Positions 1 through 7,365 of a DNA stretch of 18,163 nucleotides are shown here, piece after piece. Made by a program: the position numbers and the translations under genes. Position 1 is the stretch's first letter; the number at the start of each line of letters is the position of its first letter. The notes under the pieces were generated by a model. It had not been told where the DNA came from. It ran no database searches and saw only the letters and a program-made list of their open reading frames with translations. Origin of the DNA: Scatosoma sp045660265 (GTDB lineage: Bacteria > Bacillota > Clostridia > Christensenellales > Borkfalkiaceae); NCBI GenBank assembly GCA_045660265.1, contig JAZRDM010000030.1, positions 1 to 18,163 on the forward strand, read 5' to 3'.

Positions 1-828
1 AATTTTAACGTCTTGTTCGGTCAACCCTTCTTGACTGTCAACCACAAGCAAACAAACGTCGCTTCGTCTTACCGCGTCAAACGCACGCATATTGCTGTAA
101 TATTCTACGTCGTCGTCCACGTTTTTCTTCTTACGAATCCCCGCCGTATCGATGATGGTATAAGCCTTTTCTCCGCGGAAAAACAAGGTATCGATCGCGT
201 CGCGGGTCGTACCTGCCATGGGAGTAACGATACTTCTTTCACTGCCGAGTATCTTATTTACCAAGCTAGATTTGCCTGCATTCGGCTTACCAACCACCGC
301 AATTTTCAACGAAGGAGTGGTTTCTTCCGTATGTTCGGGGAAATGTTCCACAGCTTCATCCAATACGTCGCCAATCCCTTTTCCGTGTTCTGCGGAAACT
401 GCAAACGGCTCGCCAAGTCCCAACGAATAAAACTCAAAAACTTTATCAGGCGAATAGTCGTCGATTTTATTTACGACGAGAATAACGGGCTTTTTACAAC
501 GGCGCAAAATATCCGCCACGTCATAATCGGAAGGATGTAACCCTTCTCTGCCGTCCGTGAAGAACAAAATTACGTCTGCCGTATCAATTGCCACGTCAGC
601 TTGTTTTGCAATTTCTTTCCACATTACGTCTTCAGATTTGAGTTCAATACCGCCCGTATCGACCATTGTGAAATTTTTTCCGCGCCACGTCGCGTCCGTA
701 TACAGTCTATCGCGCGTAACGCCAGGTCTGTCTTCGGTAATAGATATTTTTCTGCCCGCTACTTTGTTGAAAAAGGTACTTTTCCCAACATTCGGGCGCC
801 CTACAAGGGCAATCAGAGGATTTGCCAT
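1..828 (-). CDS. der: Ribosome biogenesis GTPase Der (EngA), 3' part cut by window start
   Basis: Der is a tandem-GTPase protein that helps assemble the 50S ribosomal subunit in the cytoplasm. 276 codons are visible; the remaining part (the family is about 440 residues) lies beyond the window. Both GTPase domains are seen. The first has P-loop GRPNVGKS at residues 10-17, then DTGG near 57-60 and NKID near 120-123. The second has P-loop GKPNAGKS at 180-187 and DTAG at 227-230. The ATG at 826-828 is preceded by a strong AAGGAGGGAGAG ribosome binding site. The gene lies 21 nt after the DUF512 gene and shares its promoter, a gene order known in many Firmicutes. No oddity is visible in the part present. 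Confidence 0.96.
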   Translation of the reverse strand, partial: MANPLIALVGRPNVGKSTFFNKVAGRKISITEDRPGVTRDRLYTDATWRGKNFTMVDTGGIELKSEDVMWKEIAKQADVAIDTADVILFFTDGREGLHPSDYDVADILRRCKKPVILVVNKIDDYSPDKVFEFYSLGLGEPFAVSAEHGKGIGDVLDEAVEHFPEHTEETTPSLKIAVVGKPNAGKSSLVNKILGSERSIVTPMAGTTRDAIDTLFFRGEKAYTIIDTAGIRKKKNVDDDVEYYSNMRAFDAVRRSDVCLLVVDSQEGLTEQDVKI

Positions 829-849
829 AATCTCTCCCTCCTTTTATAT

Positions 850-2178
850 TTATTTTAGCGTCGAAAGCGTTTCCACTAAACCGTAACCGCTTTCTCTATT
901 GACGCGTATGTTTGAAAACGAAAGTTTTTCTTTCAGTTCATCTAACGTCATTCCGCAAAGAAATACGTCTTCAAATTCTTTCATTGTGTTTCCTGCAATG
1001 ATAATTTCATCAAATACATGGGTAGGGTCTTTTCGATATTCTTCTATGGCGCGATACATATCCACGCCCGTCAAAAGCCCTGTACAAGTTACAGTCGGAC
1101 CAAAAAATTCGTTTACAACAGGCAATACGTTTACCGTTAAACCGCTTATCTTTTCTTCCGCCATTACGCATAATTGCTTATTTAAGTTCGCCGCCGAAAC
1201 CCCGCTGATCAACAAACTGCTTTTGGATTTTTTCAACGCATACTTCCCTTCAATTCCCGTCGGCAATTTTTCAAGCGCAGCCATAAATTCTGCTTGAAAT
1301 TTTGTGGAAAGGCCGATACCGTTTTCAATTTGCTCGAAATCCCCATAAAACTCCGCGTCTTTAAACGGGCGCTCGGCTTTGATAAAATACTCGTCCGCAG
1401 GAAGCAGGAAATTAACGCCGAATTCTTTATTCAGCGCATCTACCGTGTCGAGTAATTTTTCTGAATACGCTTTATCCACGTCCGCAATCGGATACAATCC
1501 GTCGCGGTATTTTGTGATTCCAGTCGGCACGCAAGCCAAGTCTTGCACAAGCGGATAATACTTAAACAATTCTCTTGCTGTATACACCAGCTCTTCGCCG
1601 TCGTTTTCATTCGGCACAATTACCGCTTGACAATGCATTGTAATCCCGCCCTTTGCAAGCGCGTCGATTTGCTTAACAATTTTATCAGCAAAACGGTTAC
1701 GAAGCAGTTTTTTCCGTAATTCGCCGTTCATTGTATGCACGGAAATATACAGCGGAGAAAGCTTTAAGCGGATAATCCGCTCTAACCCTTCGTCCGAAAG
1801 ATTTGTAAGCGTAACGAAATTACCGCAGGTAAAGCTCATGCCGTAATCGTCGTCTTTCACGTACAAGCTTTCACGCATTCCCTTGGGCATTTGGTCTACG
1901 AAACAAAATACGCAACGATTATGGCAAGTTTTGATGGCGGTGTGTTTTTCGAATTCGATTCCTAAATCCTCGTCTTCGTCCTTTTCAATCTCCACCGTCA
2001 TTTCCTCGCCGCCGCGCTTGTCTTTTACCGTCATTGAGAAATTTTCTTGCGTGCAGTAGTACAAATAATCTAACTCATCCTCGCAAGCATATCCGTCAAA
2101 CGCGGTAATTTCATCTCCGACTTCCAGGCCCAATTCTTTGGCTATTGAATTCCGTTTTATTTTGGTAATTTTCAACAT
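850..2178 (-). CDS. DUF512 family radical-SAM-like Fe-S protein with N-terminal PDZ domain
   Basis: 442 residues. Residues 1-60 look like a PDZ domain (SIAKELGLEVGDEITAFDG region). A CX3CX2C cysteine motif at C85, C89, C92 (CHNRCVFC) is typical of a radical-SAM [4Fe-4S] site, and the C-terminal part matches the DUF512 family. The exact reaction of this family is not known. It is commonly found next to der, as here, which suggests a link to translation or ribosome assembly (inference). The start is fixed by the family N-terminus and because the next methionine is at residue 50. There is no Shine-Dalgarno sequence: a TTTACA-17-TATAAT promoter places the predicted transcript start within about 0-2 nt of the ATG, so the mRNA is probably leaderless. 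Confidence 0.9.
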   Translation of the reverse strand: MLKITKIKRNSIAKELGLEVGDEITAFDGYACEDELDYLYYCTQENFSMTVKDKRGGEEMTVEIEKDEDEDLGIEFEKHTAIKTCHNRCVFCFVDQMPKGMRESLYVKDDDYGMSFTCGNFVTLTNLSDEGLERIIRLKLSPLYISVHTMNGELRKKLLRNRFADKIVKQIDALAKGGITMHCQAVIVPNENDGEELVYTARELFKYYPLVQDLACVPTGITKYRDGLYPIADVDKAYSEKLLDTVDALNKEFGVNFLLPADEYFIKAERPFKDAEFYGDFEQIENGIGLSTKFQAEFMAALEKLPTGIEGKYALKKSKSSLLISGVSAANLNKQLCVMAEEKISGLTVNVLPVVNEFFGPTVTCTGLLTGVDMYRAIEEYRKDPTHVFDEIIIAGNTMKEFEDVFLCGMTLDELKEKLSFSNIRVNRESGYGLVETLSTLK

Positions 2179-2186
2179 ACGGCTTT

Positions 2187-2215
2187 ATTATACCCTATTT
2201 TTTTTCTTTTGTAAA
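2187..2215 (-). promoter_or_regulatory. Sigma-A-type promoter of DUF512-der operon
   Basis: The -35 TTTACA (2210-2215) and -10 TATAAT (2187-2192) are separated by exactly 17 nt. Only 8 nt lie between the -10 box and the ATG at 2178. The -35 box abuts the T-tract of the rluD terminator. Confidence 0.8.
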
Positions 2216-2216
2216 G

Positions 2217-2243
2217 AAAAAACGGGGCCTTCCCCGTTTTTAC
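2217..2243 (-). terminator. Rho-independent terminator of the lgt-pncB-lspA-rluD operon
   Basis: On the minus strand CGGGG-AAGG-CCCCG (2223-2236), extended by A/T pairs, is followed by TTTTTTCTTT. It begins 5 nt after the rluD-like stop codon. Confidence 0.88.
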
Positions 2244-2247
2244 GTAC

Positions 2248-3189
2248 TTAATTTAATGGATTTTTTACGTTATACTGACGGCAAAGCTTTTGCAAAATTT
2301 CCTCAAATACGGGAGGCAGGGGCGCGTTGAACGTTACCTGCTCCTCGCTTGTCGGATGCTTAAACGACAATTCATACGCATGCAACAGCTGACCTTCTAC
2401 GTTAAATTTCTGTTTTTTATACCCATAGACAGGATCGCCGACAACAGGATGAGAAAGATGCTTTGCATGCACGCGGATTTGATGCGTTCTGCCCGTTTGC
2501 AAAATAAATCGACACAGTGTATAATCCTTACCAAACCGCGCCACTACTTCGTAATCGGTAATCGCTATCTTCCCTTCGCCGTCCGCCAAAACCGCCATTT
2601 TTAAACGGTCTGTCGGGTGCCTGCCTATGTCCGTTACCACCCGTCCGCTGTCCGTTTTCAACTCCCCTTCCAATAGAGCGTAATACCTTCTATGCGCGGA
2701 TTTTTCCGCAATTTGTTTGGCGAGTGAAACGTGCGCCTTATCATTTTTCGCCACTACTAACAGCCCCGACGTATCCTTATCAATACGGTGTACAATCCCA
2801 GGCCGAAGCACCCCGCCGATACCGCTCAAATTGCCAAGCGCATACAATAATGCGTTGACCAGCGTCCCTTCCGAGTTTCCGTTTCCCACGTGTACCGTCA
2901 TGCCTTGCGCCTTGTTGACCACCGCTAAATCGTCGTCTTGGTACACGATATCAATGGGAATATTCTCCGCTTTTACGCTGTATTCGACAGGTTCAGGGAT
3001 CTCTACCGTTACTTCATCGCCCGACTTAATTTCTGCGCCTGCCTTTTTGATGGGAACACCGTTCAACGCGACCATGCCCCCCTCAATCAGCTTTTTTATA
3101 CGCGAACGAGTAAACTCATCCGTCTGTTCGCTTAAAAAGACGTCCAGCCGTTTGCAAGCCGTTTCTGCAACGAAAAGCCGTCTGTCCAT
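2248..3189 (-). CDS. RluA/RluD-family 23S rRNA pseudouridine synthase
   Basis: 313 residues, a normal length for the family. An N-terminal S4 RNA-binding domain (about residues 13-65) is followed by the synthase domain. The catalytic motif HRIDKDTSG is at 134-142, with D137 the expected nucleophilic aspartate. A later GRTHQIRVH motif is also typical. It probably modifies uridines in 23S rRNA helix 69 or a related site; the exact target cannot be read from sequence. The start codon shares one base with the lspA stop (TAATG, 3187-3191), so translation is likely coupled. A gene of this type just after lspA is the usual arrangement in Firmicutes (ylyB of Bacillus). It is the last gene of its operon and ends at a strong terminator. 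Confidence 0.93.
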   Translation of the reverse strand: MDRRLFVAETACKRLDVFLSEQTDEFTRSRIKKLIEGGMVALNGVPIKKAGAEIKSGDEVTVEIPEPVEYSVKAENIPIDIVYQDDDLAVVNKAQGMTVHVGNGNSEGTLVNALLYALGNLSGIGGVLRPGIVHRIDKDTSGLLVVAKNDKAHVSLAKQIAEKSAHRRYYALLEGELKTDSGRVVTDIGRHPTDRLKMAVLADGEGKIAITDYEVVARFGKDYTLCRFILQTGRTHQIRVHAKHLSHPVVGDPVYGYKKQKFNVEGQLLHAYELSFKHPTSEEQVTFNAPLPPVFEEILQKLCRQYNVKNPLN

Positions 3190-3890
3190 TATTTTTTCTC
3201 CTGTTTTTTCGCTTGCTTTTCCGCTTCCTTTGCTTCTTCTTTTAAGCGTTCTTCTTCCGCAAGCTGTTTATATTTTTTTCCAACGGGCCAAATCGCCGTG
3301 CTGTCGAAAAACAATAACGAAAGCACAAGCATTACTGCTCCCCCGCAAATAAAGAAATCGGCAAAATTACATACGGCAAACCCAAACGCATTCAAATCGA
3401 CCATATCGCGAACCCCGTCCGCAACGTTCCATAAATTAGACGCAGTGGCAGGATCCCACACCTGATAATATATTCTATCGATAAAGTTCCCGATACCGCC
3501 CGCTACGATAAAGACAAAAGCAATTCTTATCAACGTTCTGCGTTTATCCACCTTAAAATACATCACGGCAAGTATCAACATCATCACGCCCGTCAGCGCA
3601 ATCACGCCGAGCTTCAGCTCAGGCGAAGCGCCGCTTCCCATCCCATAGGAAATCCCGCGGTTAAAAGTGATACACAAATTTATCCAGCCGGGAATGATAA
3701 CAATTTGGCTGGGCGCGCCTTCTGCACAAAAATATATCTCCGCTGCAATTTTGGTTACTTGGTCGATTAAAATCAACACGGCAAACAGCAAAACGCCCCA
3801 CAGCCACGAGCCTTTCACCGAACCTTTTTGTTCGTTTAACTCGACCATGCTCCCGTCATTTTTTAAATTTTGCATTGTTTTCTTTTCCAT
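3189..3890 (-). CDS. lspA: Lipoprotein signal peptidase II
   Basis: LspA is a membrane aspartic protease that removes the signal peptide from diacylglyceryl-prolipoproteins. The two catalytic aspartates are D138 (GNFIDR) and D178 (CNFADF); LIDQVTK at 41-47 is also conserved. Four hydrophobic segments fit the family. At 233 residues it is longer than the usual 150-170. The excess is an N-terminal hydrophilic stretch of about 28 residues and a C-terminal Lys/Glu/Ala-rich, probably helical tail (about 205-233). It lies 6 nt after pncB. The AAAGGA ribosome binding site is about 14 nt upstream of the first ATG, so the start is not certain; residue 6 (Met) is an alternative. It works after Lgt, encoded two genes upstream in the same operon. 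Confidence 0.95.
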   Translation of the reverse strand: MEKKTMQNLKNDGSMVELNEQKGSVKGSWLWGVLLFAVLILIDQVTKIAAEIYFCAEGAPSQIVIIPGWINLCITFNRGISYGMGSGASPELKLGVIALTGVMMLILAVMYFKVDKRRTLIRIAFVFIVAGGIGNFIDRIYYQVWDPATASNLWNVADGVRDMVDLNAFGFAVCNFADFFICGGAVMLVLSLLFFDSTAIWPVGKKYKQLAEEERLKEEAKEAEKQAKKQEKK

Positions 3891-3896
3891 TCTAAC

Positions 3897-5345
3897 TTAT
3901 TTGTCCTTTTTCTTCTTTCTAATTTCCGAAATCATATCGCTCTTGAGTGTATGCAGTTTTTCAGACAAATCCACTTTATACAAATGAGGCATATCTAAAC
4001 GCAAATATTCTTCCCAGAATTTAGAAAGCTCTGCTTTTGAAAAGGCTTGTACGTCCATCAACGCAGGGAATTGATATACCAATTTTCCTTGCTTAACAAT
4101 TTCGTGCTGTAATTTTTCCGCACGGTAATCCGTCAATACAATTTCTTTCCACGTTTCAATGGGGTGGAAAATACGCAACGGCTTACTGTCATCTATCTCT
4201 TCTTCTTTTAACGTAATCAAATCGGCAATTGCCATACCGTTGCTATTGTCGTACAGACGATACAAGCTTTTAAACGCAGGATTCGTTACCTTTTCACTGT
4301 TGTCCGAAAGCTTGATTTTCGGCGTTATTGTCCCGTCTTTTTCAATGACGGCAGACAATTTATACACCCCGCCAAGCGCGGGCAAATCTTCGGACGTAAT
4401 CAGCTTTGTGCCAACACCCCACATATCAATTTTTGCACCTTGTTGCAAAAGCGAAGAGATAGAGTGTTCATCTAAATCTCCCGAAACACAAATCAGAGTT
4501 TCTTCCAACCCCGCTTCGTCCAACATCTTTCTGGCTTTTTTGGAGAGATAAGCAAAGTCCCCGCTGTCTAAACGAATCCCTTTGGGTTTATGGCCCGCTT
4601 TTTTCAATTCGCTTAACACCTTAATCGCATTCGGCACCCCGCTGTTTAAGGTATCGTACGTATCTACAAGCAATAAGCAGTTATCAGGATAGCTTGCCGC
4701 ATACGCCTTAAACGCTTCGTACTCGCTGTCAAAATCCATAACCCAGCTATGCGCCATTGTCCCCGCTACAGGCACGTTAAACTTTTGCCCCGCTATTACG
4801 TTCGACGTGGAAGAACAACCGCCGATAATTGCCGCCCTCGCGCCGTTAATTCCGGCGTCCGGCCCTTGCGCACGGCGCAAACCAAATTCCATTACCGGCC
4901 CTTTTCCGCCAGACGCACGATAAATTTTAGACGATTTCGTCGCAATCAGCGTTTGGTGATTGATGATATTTAAAAGTGCCGTTTCCGCAAACTGCGCTTG
5001 AATTAAAGGCGCTTTTACTGTCAAAATCGGCTCGCCGGGGAAAACGGGTTCGCCTTCTCGCACCGCATAAACGTCCCCCGTAAATTTCATATTTTTCAAA
5101 TACTCCAAAAAGCCTTCGTCAAATAATTGTAACGATCGTAAATACGCAATATCTTCGTCGTCAAATTTCCAATTTAAAAGGTATTCCATTGCTTGCTCTA
5201 ACCCAGCTGCAATCGAATAAGTAATCATCTTATTTCTTCTAAAAAACAGGTCGAACACAACTTCTTCTTCATGCTTACCATGCTTATAAAAGCCATACCC
5301 CATGGTAATTTGATACAAGTCTGTGAGTAAGGTTAAATTTCTCAT
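3897..5345 (-). CDS. pncB: Nicotinate phosphoribosyltransferase
   Basis: 482 residues. The enzyme makes nicotinate mononucleotide from nicotinate and PRPP using ATP, the entry step of NAD salvage (Preiss-Handler pathway). Visible family motifs are LTDLYQITM (7-15), EFGLRRAQGPDAG (153-165), GTMAHSWVM (195-203, with the histidine expected to be phosphorylated) and RLDSGD (258-263). The reading frame is open 21 codons further upstream, but the family N-terminus and an AAGGAG site place the start at 5345. This ATG overlaps the lgt stop by 4 nt (ATGA), so translation is probably coupled. Its place between lgt and lspA is unusual in function: neither neighbour is involved in NAD metabolism. Confidence 0.94.
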   Translation of the reverse strand: MRNLTLLTDLYQITMGYGFYKHGKHEEEVVFDLFFRRNKMITYSIAAGLEQAMEYLLNWKFDDEDIAYLRSLQLFDEGFLEYLKNMKFTGDVYAVREGEPVFPGEPILTVKAPLIQAQFAETALLNIINHQTLIATKSSKIYRASGGKGPVMEFGLRRAQGPDAGINGARAAIIGGCSSTSNVIAGQKFNVPVAGTMAHSWVMDFDSEYEAFKAYAASYPDNCLLLVDTYDTLNSGVPNAIKVLSELKKAGHKPKGIRLDSGDFAYLSKKARKMLDEAGLEETLICVSGDLDEHSISSLLQQGAKIDMWGVGTKLITSEDLPALGGVYKLSAVIEKDGTITPKIKLSDNSEKVTNPAFKSLYRLYDNSNGMAIADLITLKEEEIDDSKPLRIFHPIETWKEIVLTDYRAEKLQHEIVKQGKLVYQFPALMDVQAFSKAELSKFWEEYLRLDMPHLYKVDLSEKLHTLKSDMISEIRKKKKDK

Positions 5346-6367
5346 TTTTCTTCTCCTTTCTCCGTCGTTTCCGCTTTCTTTTGATAATTTTCGGGATAAA
5401 TTTCGCACATGATATTCAGTTTGTCAAAGTACGCTACTTCCTCTTTCGCATCTTTTAAAAATTCCGTAATTGCATACGGATCACCCGTTTTCGAGCCTAT
5501 CCACGCGCCTTCTTTTTTTCTGTTGATATACAAAGCCGTGAAAATAAACGCAATCCCTAAGAGCATTAAAACAATCGAGAATACCAGCGACCATTGCACG
5601 CCGTCCCCTAAAATATAGCTTGGATCGCGCAAGGGCTCCATAATTGAACGCACCACGCCGTAGCTTGTTAAATATACGCCTGCATTTAACCCGTTGGGTT
5701 TTTTAGGGTTTTTCCAAGCGTTGATAAAGAGCAAAACACCGACAATCGTGTTTGCAAGGCTTTCATAGAAGAAGAAGGCATAATGCCACGTCCCGCCCGT
5801 TATCGTCTGTTCCATACCAAACCATTTTTGAAAGGTAAGCGTAAACGTTTGCAAACAATTCCCGTCAGCCGTGTTGTTGATATATACGGCAAACGGAAAA
5901 CATTGCAACGCTTCGTTTTCCACTACCGCGCCGTACACTTCTTGGTTGGCAAAGTTGCCCCATCTGCCGATAGCCTGTGCAAACAGCAACCCGACAACTA
6001 CACAGTCAGCTACTCTAAAAAAGTTGACTTTCTTAAAATAACAAACGCCTGCAATACTTAAAACACCGCCCAAGATACCGCCGATAATCGACAGCCCGCC
6101 TTGACGGATAGACTCGAAATTAAACCAATCTTCAATAGGCAACCCGTCCGTAATACAGTAAAACAAACGCGTCGTTACCAAACAAATAGGCAAACAGATA
6201 CAAAAGAAGGTTAAAAATAAATCCTTCGACATATTTCTGCGTCTAAACAACGCGGTAATTACAAGAAATGCAACCAGCATCCCCGCAACAATAATCAGCG
6301 CGTAAGCATAAATGGTCGTACCGAAAATGTCAATACCGGGATTTTTCGCCAAAAGTAAAGAAAGCAT
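5342..6367 (-). CDS. lgt: Prolipoprotein diacylglyceryl transferase
   Basis: Lgt moves diacylglycerol from phosphatidylglycerol to the lipobox cysteine of prolipoproteins in the membrane. The signature GRWGNFANQE is at residues 134-143 (R135 and N138 correspond to the essential Arg and Asn of E. coli Lgt), and seven hydrophobic segments are expected. The HGG motif around E. coli His103 reads SIIGG here, so that histidine is absent; variation at this place is known in Gram-positive Lgt proteins. A hydrophilic tail of about 60 residues follows the last membrane segment. There are two candidate ATGs, 6373 and 6367. GGAG (6375-6378) lies 1 nt from the first and 7 nt from the second, so 6367 is chosen. 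It heads an operon with its own strong promoter. Confidence 0.95.
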   Translation of the reverse strand: MLSLLLAKNPGIDIFGTTIYAYALIIVAGMLVAFLVITALFRRRNMSKDLFLTFFCICLPICLVTTRLFYCITDGLPIEDWFNFESIRQGGLSIIGGILGGVLSIAGVCYFKKVNFFRVADCVVVGLLFAQAIGRWGNFANQEVYGAVVENEALQCFPFAVYINNTADGNCLQTFTLTFQKWFGMEQTITGGTWHYAFFFYESLANTIVGVLLFINAWKNPKKPNGLNAGVYLTSYGVVRSIMEPLRDPSYILGDGVQWSLVFSIVLMLLGIAFIFTALYINRKKEGAWIGSKTGDPYAITEFLKDAKEEVAYFDKLNIMCEIYPENYQKKAETTEKGEEK

Positions 6368-6399
6368 AGGCATTCTCCTTTCTTTTAAAATACTTTTTC

Positions 6400-6428
6400 A
6401 TTATACCACAACATAAAAAAATCGTCAA
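6400..6428 (-). promoter_or_regulatory. Strong promoter of the lgt operon, embedded in the folT terminator
   Basis: The -35 TTGACG (6423-6428) and -10 TATAAT (6400-6405) are 17 nt apart, with a TGG extended -10. The -35 box uses bases of the 3' arm of the folT terminator. Confidence 0.85.
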
Positions 6429-6447
6429 GGTTTCCCCGACGATTTTT
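6415..6447 (-). terminator. Rho-independent terminator after folT
   Basis: On the minus strand AAAAATCGTC (6447-6438) pairs with GACGATTTTT (6426-6417) across an 11-nt loop, followed by further T residues. It starts 8 nt after the folT stop. Confidence 0.85.
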
Positions 6448-6455
6448 CCTTATTT

Positions 6456-7070
6456 TCAATCTTTTTGTCCGCTTTCTTGCGAAAGATTGCTTTTATAAAG
6501 CAATTTTTCTAGCAACGGCGCCCCGATTATCACCAACACGTAATTGACTAGACAATTAAAAATCTGTCCCTTGCCTATCAAACGAGCGACTAAATACACC
6601 CCATAAGGCGTAGTAGGCGAATACAACAGCCAAAACGCCGTAGTGTTAATTCCTATCGTACAAATGAGCAACGAAAGCGCGCAAACAACAATCCCTTTGA
6701 TAACGTTTACCGCCTTATTATCACTTTCCAGCGCATTATACAGCAAACCCGCAAACGCTGAAGTAAGCCCCATGGAGAGCCCAATCCAAGGCATATACGC
6801 AAACCCGCCTGAGTTATACAAAAAACCGACCAAATCTCCTAAAAAACAAGCCGTAAACCCCAAAAGCGAGCCAAGCGCCACCCCCGAAAGCGCGGAAACA
6901 GCAATCGTAAAAGAAAACTGCACGTCCATAAATTTAAATTCAAAAAACATATTCGCAACCACGACAATGGTCGTAATCAGCGAAACGTACGCAATTTTAT
7001 GGTTGCGGTTTTTTTTACGCAATAGCTTAGAAAACAGCAATTTTTCTATTTTGTTTTTTGCGTTACACAT
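6456..7070 (-). CDS. folT: Folate-family ECF transporter S component
   Basis: 204 residues with about six hydrophobic segments. It is the substrate-binding membrane subunit that works with a shared EcfA/EcfA'/EcfT energy module encoded elsewhere. The order of motifs fits the FolT family: a GDLVGFLYNSGG stretch near residue 90, an INTTAFWLLY stretch near 145, and ARLIGKGQIFN near 160. An Arg/Lys-rich N-terminus of about 25 residues precedes the first membrane segment. The assignment is strongly supported by a tetrahydrofolate riboswitch in the leader. The ATG at 7070 has GGGAG 7 nt upstream. It is a single-gene unit with its own promoter and terminator. A neighbouring family such as QueT is less likely given the riboswitch. 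Confidence 0.9.
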   Translation of the reverse strand: MCNAKNKIEKLLFSKLLRKKNRNHKIAYVSLITTIVVVANMFFEFKFMDVQFSFTIAVSALSGVALGSLLGFTACFLGDLVGFLYNSGGFAYMPWIGLSMGLTSAFAGLLYNALESDNKAVNVIKGIVVCALSLLICTIGINTTAFWLLYSPTTPYGVYLVARLIGKGQIFNCLVNYVLVIIGAPLLEKLLYKSNLSQESGQKD

Positions 7071-7076
7071 AAAAAA

Positions 7077-7093
7077 TCTCCCGATAAGAGAGA
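7077..7093 (-). promoter_or_regulatory. Hairpin hiding the folT ribosome binding site
   Basis: On the minus strand UCUCU (7093-7089) can pair with GGAGA (7081-7077); the latter contains most of the folT Shine-Dalgarno GGGAG (7082-7078). The following T run continues into the ATG. This fits translational control by the upstream tetrahydrofolate aptamer; the switching mechanism itself is inferred. Confidence 0.6.
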
Positions 7094-7157
7094 CCGCAAA
7101 AAATAACTATTTAAGGCGAAGTTTTCGCTTTCAACGCAACCCTGCCCCATTCGTTTT

Positions 7158-7268
7158 ATTAGCGGACGCGCCTTGACACCGCAGAACAGACAGAAAAATT
7201 TATCTATTCTTTCGTCTATCGACAACGTCCCGTTCGACAGCACTTTACGCATCAAAGCTACTCTTTAA
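7158..7268 (-). ncRNA. Tetrahydrofolate (THF) riboswitch aptamer
   Basis: The folT leader matches the THF riboswitch layout. On the minus strand it starts with AGAGTAG. P2 is CTTTGA (7257-7252) with TCAAGG (7176-7171). P3 is CTGTCGA (7240-7234) with TCGATAG (7222-7216), closing a loop with CGGGACGTTG, which matches the conserved GGGAYGU element. P4 is AGAATAGA (7210-7203) with TCTGTTCT (7190-7183). The conserved GCGGTG and CGTCCGCT follow. P1 is AT-rich and weaker than usual. It lies directly after the promoter and ends about 90 nt before the folT ATG, as expected for a folate-responsive leader. Confidence 0.88.
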
Positions 7269-7272
7269 TTTT

Positions 7273-7301
7273 ATTATACTCCATTCCTAAAAAGAATGCA
7301 A
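7273..7301 (-). promoter_or_regulatory. Promoter of the folT riboswitch transcript
   Basis: The -10 TATAAT (7273-7278) and -35 TTGCAT (7296-7301) are 17 nt apart. The expected transcript start falls just before the THF aptamer. Confidence 0.7.
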
Positions 7302-7309
7302 GCGTTTCA

Positions 7310-7329
7310 CGGAAAAAAGCACATTTCCG
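7310..7329. repeat. Short inverted repeat between divergent folT and DUF421 genes
   Basis: CGGAAA (7310-7315) and TTTCCG (7324-7329) form an inverted repeat with 8 nt between the arms. It lies between the folT -35 box and the DUF421 start, so it could be an operator, but the arms are short and chance is possible. Confidence 0.3.
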
Positions 7330-7365
7330 CGCATATTTTTATCCATTTTTTTAAATACTGTCGCT

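Noticed and set aside
5346..5408. Upstream extension of pncB by 21 codons
   Set aside because: It lies within the lgt coding sequence, is not like the family N-terminus, and a good ribosome binding site precedes the ATG at 5345.
7046..7255. 69-residue minus-strand ORF upstream of folT
   Set aside because: It runs through the THF aptamer and the ribosome-binding-site hairpin; the base pattern is explained by the RNA structure.
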